A stretch of 64,000 bases of DNA from Flavobacterium sp. 9 (GTDB taxonomy: Bacteria; Bacteroidota; Bacteroidia; Flavobacteriales; Flavobacteriaceae), in NCBI RefSeq assembly GCF_002754195.1, contig NZ_PEEU01000001.1, positions 496,001 through 560,000 on the forward strand. The letters run 5' to 3'. Each line of letters opens with the position of its first letter. Positions within the stretch are counted from its first letter, which is position 1. Position numbers and translations under genes: made by a program. Below the pieces are notes generated by a model. That model worked only from the letters and a program-made list of their open reading frames with translations, made no database searches and was not told the origin of the DNA. Positions 60,910 to 64,000 of the stretch are shown here, piece after piece.

Positions 60910-61689
60910 ATGATTAAAGAGAAAGAAAATACAGAACCTAAAACAAAGGAAAAAAGCAAAACTCCAATCATTGAGATCAAAGATTTGCACAAAACTTTTG
61001 GTGCCAATAATCAAATCTTAAAAGGTGTAAATCTTACCGTAAACAAAGGTGAAGATTTAGTGATTTTAGGACGTTCTGGCTCAGGAAAATCAGTTACAAT
61101 AAAATGTATTGTAGGTTTAATTGAACCGGATAAAGGCGAAATAAAAGTTTTTGACGAAAATGTCCTTAATATAACAAAACCTGAACTGAACGAAATCAGA
61201 GTTCGAATTGGATTTTTGTTCCAAAGTGGTGCTTTGTATGATTCAATGTCAGTTAGAGAAAATTTGGCATTTACTTTAAAAAAACATAAAAAAGAATTAA
61301 CCGCCGAAGAAGTTGAAAGTGAAGTCATCGAAGCTTTGGATAACGTAGGATTGGGTGATGCAATTGATAAAATGCCTTCTGAATTATCTGGCGGAATGCA
61401 GAAAAGAATTGGCTTAGCCAGAACTTTAATCCTTAAACCGGAAATCATTTTATACGATGAACCAACGACAGGATTGGACACGATTACCTCAAGAGAAATA
61501 AGCGAATTGATTCTCGATATCAAACACAAACGCAAAACAACTTCGATCATTATTACGCACGATATGGCTTGCGCCAAATTAACTGCCGACCGAATCATGG
61601 TTTTGAAAGATGGAGTGATACACGCTGAAGGCACATATGAAGAATTAGAAAAAGACGAAGACGAATGGGTTCGCTCATTCTTTGAATAA
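60910..61689 (+). CDS. Lipid ABC transporter ATPase (MlaF-type)
   Basis: A 259-residue ABC ATPase: Walker A GRSGSGKS (Lys 60), signature LSGGMQKRIGLARTL at 159, Walker B ILYDEPTTGLD (Asp 183, Glu 184), and D-loop plus H-loop ITHDM. A Lys-rich N-terminal extension of about 20 residues is present. It starts 2 bases after the permease stop. Confidence 0.93.
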   Translation: MIKEKENTEPKTKEKSKTPIIEIKDLHKTFGANNQILKGVNLTVNKGEDLVILGRSGSGKSVTIKCIVGLIEPDKGEIKVFDENVLNITKPELNEIRVRIGFLFQSGALYDSMSVRENLAFTLKKHKKELTAEEVESEVIEALDNVGLGDAIDKMPSELSGGMQKRIGLARTLILKPEIILYDEPTTGLDTITSREISELILDIKHKRKTTSIIITHDMACAKLTADRIMVLKDGVIHAEGTYEELEKDEDEWVRSFFE

Positions 61690-61711
61690 AGCAAAATAAA
61701 AACTAGAAATC

Positions 61712-62572
61712 ATGGAGAAGCAATCTGGATATACTTGGAAATTAGGAATGTTTGTAACAATAGGTTTACTGCTTTTTATTATGGCAGTTTACTTTATTGG
61801 GAAACAAAAAAATCTATTTGGGTCAACATTTCACATTTCATCCCGATTTAAAACCGTCAGTGGTTTAGAAGTGGGAAATAATGTTCGGTTTTCAGGAATC
61901 AACATCGGAACGGTCGAAGAAATCAGATTAATTAATGATTCTTCTGTCGTTGTGTCTATGGTCGTAAAAGATGAAGTTCGCAAATTTATTAAAACAGATG
62001 CGCGCGCCAGCATTGGTTCTGACGGATTAATGGGCGACAAAGTTCTGACTATTACGCCTGGAATAAAATCTACAAAAATTATCGAAAACAACGGTGCAAT
62101 TGCTTCTATTGACGGAATCGAAATGAATGATATTATGAAAAGCGTCAAAAAAAGTGTTGATAATGTTGGCGTTATTTCTGATGAACTTGCCATTTTCAGT
62201 CATTCTATGAATAACGGAAACGGTGCTTTGGCAAGATTAGTTCGCGATGATAAAATGGCAAACAGCGTTTCGAATACTTTATCAAATTTAGAATCCGGAA
62301 CCAAAGGTTTTAGTGATAATATGGAAGCTGCCAAAAATAACTTTTTGTTGAGAGGATATTTCAAGAAAAAAGAGAAAGAAAAAGAAAAAGCTAAAGAGGA
62401 AATGAAGGAGAAAAAGGAAGAAAAAGAAAAAGAGAAACAAAAAGCTAAAGAAGAAAAGGCTAAGGAGGAAAAAGAAGCAAAAGCTAAGGAAGACAAAGCC
62501 AAAGAAGATAAAAAACAGGAAAAACAAAAAGAAGAAGACGCTAAAAAAGAAGCTGAAAAAACTAAATCATAA
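61712..62572 (+). CDS. MlaD/MCE-domain protein with Lys/Glu-rich tail
   Basis: A 286-residue protein with one N-terminal TM (about 11-28) and an MCE domain (SRFKTVSGLEVGNNVRFSGINIGTVEEIRL, ... KVLTITPG) that forms the lipid-carrying ring. Then a helical linker, and from about 215 to the end an almost pure Lys/Glu/Ala tail (KKKEKEKEKAKEEMKEKKEE and on, about 70 residues) predicted as a long charged helix. Such a tail is not part of the MCE fold and may bind the permease complex or the envelope. Confidence 0.9.
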   Translation: MEKQSGYTWKLGMFVTIGLLLFIMAVYFIGKQKNLFGSTFHISSRFKTVSGLEVGNNVRFSGINIGTVEEIRLINDSSVVVSMVVKDEVRKFIKTDARASIGSDGLMGDKVLTITPGIKSTKIIENNGAIASIDGIEMNDIMKSVKKSVDNVGVISDELAIFSHSMNNGNGALARLVRDDKMANSVSNTLSNLESGTKGFSDNMEAAKNNFLLRGYFKKKEKEKEKAKEEMKEKKEEKEKEKQKAKEEKAKEEKEAKAKEDKAKEDKKQEKQKEEDAKKEAEKTKS

Positions 62573-62621
62573 TTTGTAAAATGTGATTTGTGAAATGTAA
62601 AATGGTTTAAAAGATTTCTAT

Positions 62622-64000
62622 ATGCCAGTATCTTATAAAAATATAACCCTAAAAATTCTAAAAATAACCGGAATTACAATTGCCAGTATCTTGCTGTTAA
62701 TGTTTTTGATTCCGCTGTTATTTCCTGGAACAGTTGCGTCTGAAGTAAAGAAAATTGCCAATGAACGTTTAGATACCAAAATGGATTTTACGAAATCAAG
62801 GTTGTCATTTTTTACGCATTTTCCGTCGCTTACAGTTTCGCTTGACGATTTATCACTTACAGGTTCGGCGCCATTTCGCAATGATACTTTATTAAAAGCA
62901 GAACAAGTTGCTTTTGGGATTAATTTAAAAAGATTGCTTTTTGACAATGAAGTAAAAATCAATAAACTATATGTTTCTAAAGCTTTAATAAATATAATGG
63001 TCAACCAAAAAGGAGAAGCCAATTATAATATTTATGTTGCTCCTGAAGATCGTGACAAAAAACCAAACGATCCAAATGAACCTGAAGAAGGAACTGCAAT
63101 TCGCTTAGAAAGAATTGATTTGAAAGATTGTCACGTAAAATATAACGATCGATCTGCAAAAATTTTGGTTGATGCAAAAGGCTTTAATTATATTGGAAAA
63201 GGAAATCTAAGCGAAGATATTTTCGACTTAAATACAGATGCCAGAATCGATAATGTGGATTTCTATTATGACAGAACCGCTTATCTTCGAAAAAAAGCTG
63301 TTCGAGCTGATTTGATTACAAGAATTAATACGCACGCACTTTCGTTTATTCTTCAAAAAAATGAGTTAAGAATCAATAAATTACCATTGAAATTTACTGG
63401 TTTATTTACCATTTTAAGAGACGGATATAAAATCAATATCAAAGCAGCATCAGAAAATACAACCGTAAAAGATTTGTTATCAGTAATGCCTCCGGAATAT
63501 TTAAAGTGGATGGATGAAACTGAAATCTCAGGAAATAGTGATTTGCTTTTTACTTTTAAAGGAGATTATAATGTTGCTAAAAAACAAAAACCGGATTTAG
63601 CTTTTAATCTCAAAATTGATAAAGGCGCTATAAATTATCAAAATGCTCCTGCCCCATTAACGGATTTTCAGATGGATTTAAATGCGATCTTGCCTTCGCT
63701 TGACGTAGAAAAACTTTTAATTAATCTAAAGACTTTTAAATTTAAAGTAGGCGAAAAAGATTATTTCACGGCTTATTTACATAGTAAAGGTTTTAATGAA
63801 ATGACGGTCGATGCAAGCGTAAAAGGTGCATTAGATCTCGCCACAGTTGATGCCGCGCTAGGTTTAACTTCTATAGAATTAAAAGGAATTCTGAAAACTA
63901 ATATTCAGGCAAAAGGAGTTTTTAGTACTTCAAAAAAATTATTCCCTAAAACTATTGGCGGAATTGCGTTGCATAATGGCTGGTTAAAAACCGACTCCTA
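62622..64000 (+). CDS. AsmA-family protein, 3' end outside window
   Basis: At least 459 residues, open to the last base. An N-terminal TM (about 11-32, ILKITGITIASILLLMFLIPLLF) is followed by FTKSRLSFFTHFPSLTVSLDDLSLTG, the AsmA N-terminal domain, then a repeating beta-strand groove typical of AsmA/TamB-like lipid-bridge proteins. Placed 49 bases after the MCE gene, it is probably part of the same lipid-transport group. Confidence 0.88.
   Translation, partial: MPVSYKNITLKILKITGITIASILLLMFLIPLLFPGTVASEVKKIANERLDTKMDFTKSRLSFFTHFPSLTVSLDDLSLTGSAPFRNDTLLKAEQVAFGINLKRLLFDNEVKINKLYVSKALINIMVNQKGEANYNIYVAPEDRDKKPNDPNEPEEGTAIRLERIDLKDCHVKYNDRSAKILVDAKGFNYIGKGNLSEDIFDLNTDARIDNVDFYYDRTAYLRKKAVRADLITRINTHALSFILQKNELRINKLPLKFTGLFTILRDGYKINIKAASENTTVKDLLSVMPPEYLKWMDETEISGNSDLLFTFKGDYNVAKKQKPDLAFNLKIDKGAINYQNAPAPLTDFQMDLNAILPSLDVEKLLINLKTFKFKVGEKDYFTAYLHSKGFNEMTVDASVKGALDLATVDAALGLTSIELKGILKTNIQAKGVFSTSKKLFPKTIGGIALHNGWLKTDS

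Noticed and set aside
61011..62527. Long minus-strand open frames opposite the Mla genes
   Set aside because: They are Ser/Phe-rich mirror frames of the ATPase and of the Lys/Glu tail, with no motif or promoter.

Overview
The window looks like chromosomal DNA of a Flavobacterium-like member of the Bacteroidota. The reasons are low GC content, lipoproteins with short Bacteroidota-type lipoboxes, type IX secretion sorting domains of both type A (24706-27696) and type B (6198-6758), several promoters of the flavobacterial TAnnTTTG (-7) and TTTG (-33) kind, and very weak Shine-Dalgarno signals. No rRNA, tRNA, CRISPR array, transposase or integrase gene was recognised.

Layout. 1-3521: end of an RND efflux permease gene followed by its membrane-fusion lipoprotein. 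3958-8998: a secreted protein with five exact-length 79-residue repeats, a small type-B T9SS protein, then a coupled polysaccharide deacetylase and acetyltransferase pair. 9100-16140: an accessory block bounded by copies of a dispersed structured repeat. It holds an ATPase plus HNH nuclease pair resembling a Septu (PtuA/PtuB) defence module, a DUF1877-type gene, unknown secreted proteins and a gene remnant. 16400-23097: a sugar-type locus with a TonB-dependent receptor, a secreted histidine phosphatase, a GH3 glycosidase and a degenerate-Nudix transcription factor; two copies of one palindrome lie upstream of the receptor and of the GH3 gene. 23470-30694: an ArsR/SRPBCC pair, a giant ELWxxDGT-repeat T9SS protein, and an AraC, DoxX, cupin and quinone-reductase group.

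30961-38643: a two-component system followed by a complete heavy-metal-type RND exporter (TolC-like, CzcB-like, CzcA-like). The response regulator gene carries a one-base deletion that destroys its DNA-binding domain. 38715-42518: a lipoprotein, a GNAT enzyme with a palindromic operator in its promoter, an AraC and ketopantoate-reductase divergon with 21-bp-spaced direct repeats, and a ParE-type toxin with its antitoxin. 42796-49620: a TetR repressor and an AcrAB-TolC-type drug exporter separated by four copies of a 25-bp operator-like motif; a fifth copy lies in front of tetR itself. 49701-54811: small lipoprotein, Crp-like, GNAT, DoxX, VOC, DinB and membrane protein genes among REP/MITE-like palindromes. 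55159-57435: a GT4 glycosyltransferase fused to an alpha/alpha-barrel-like domain. 57894-59742: a TetR gene translationally coupled to a FabF-type ketosynthase. 60149-64000: an MlaE/MlaF/MlaD-type lipid transport operon followed by an AsmA-like gene that runs off the window.

Three complete or partial RND exporters, at least six one-component regulators and several autoregulatory operator candidates make this mainly an envelope, transport and stress region. The most interesting items are the ATPase-HNH pair, the Nudix regulator with paired palindromes, the frameshifted response regulator, the five-copy operator family at the TetR efflux locus, and the four structured dispersed elements whose apical stems differ in sequence but stay complementary.
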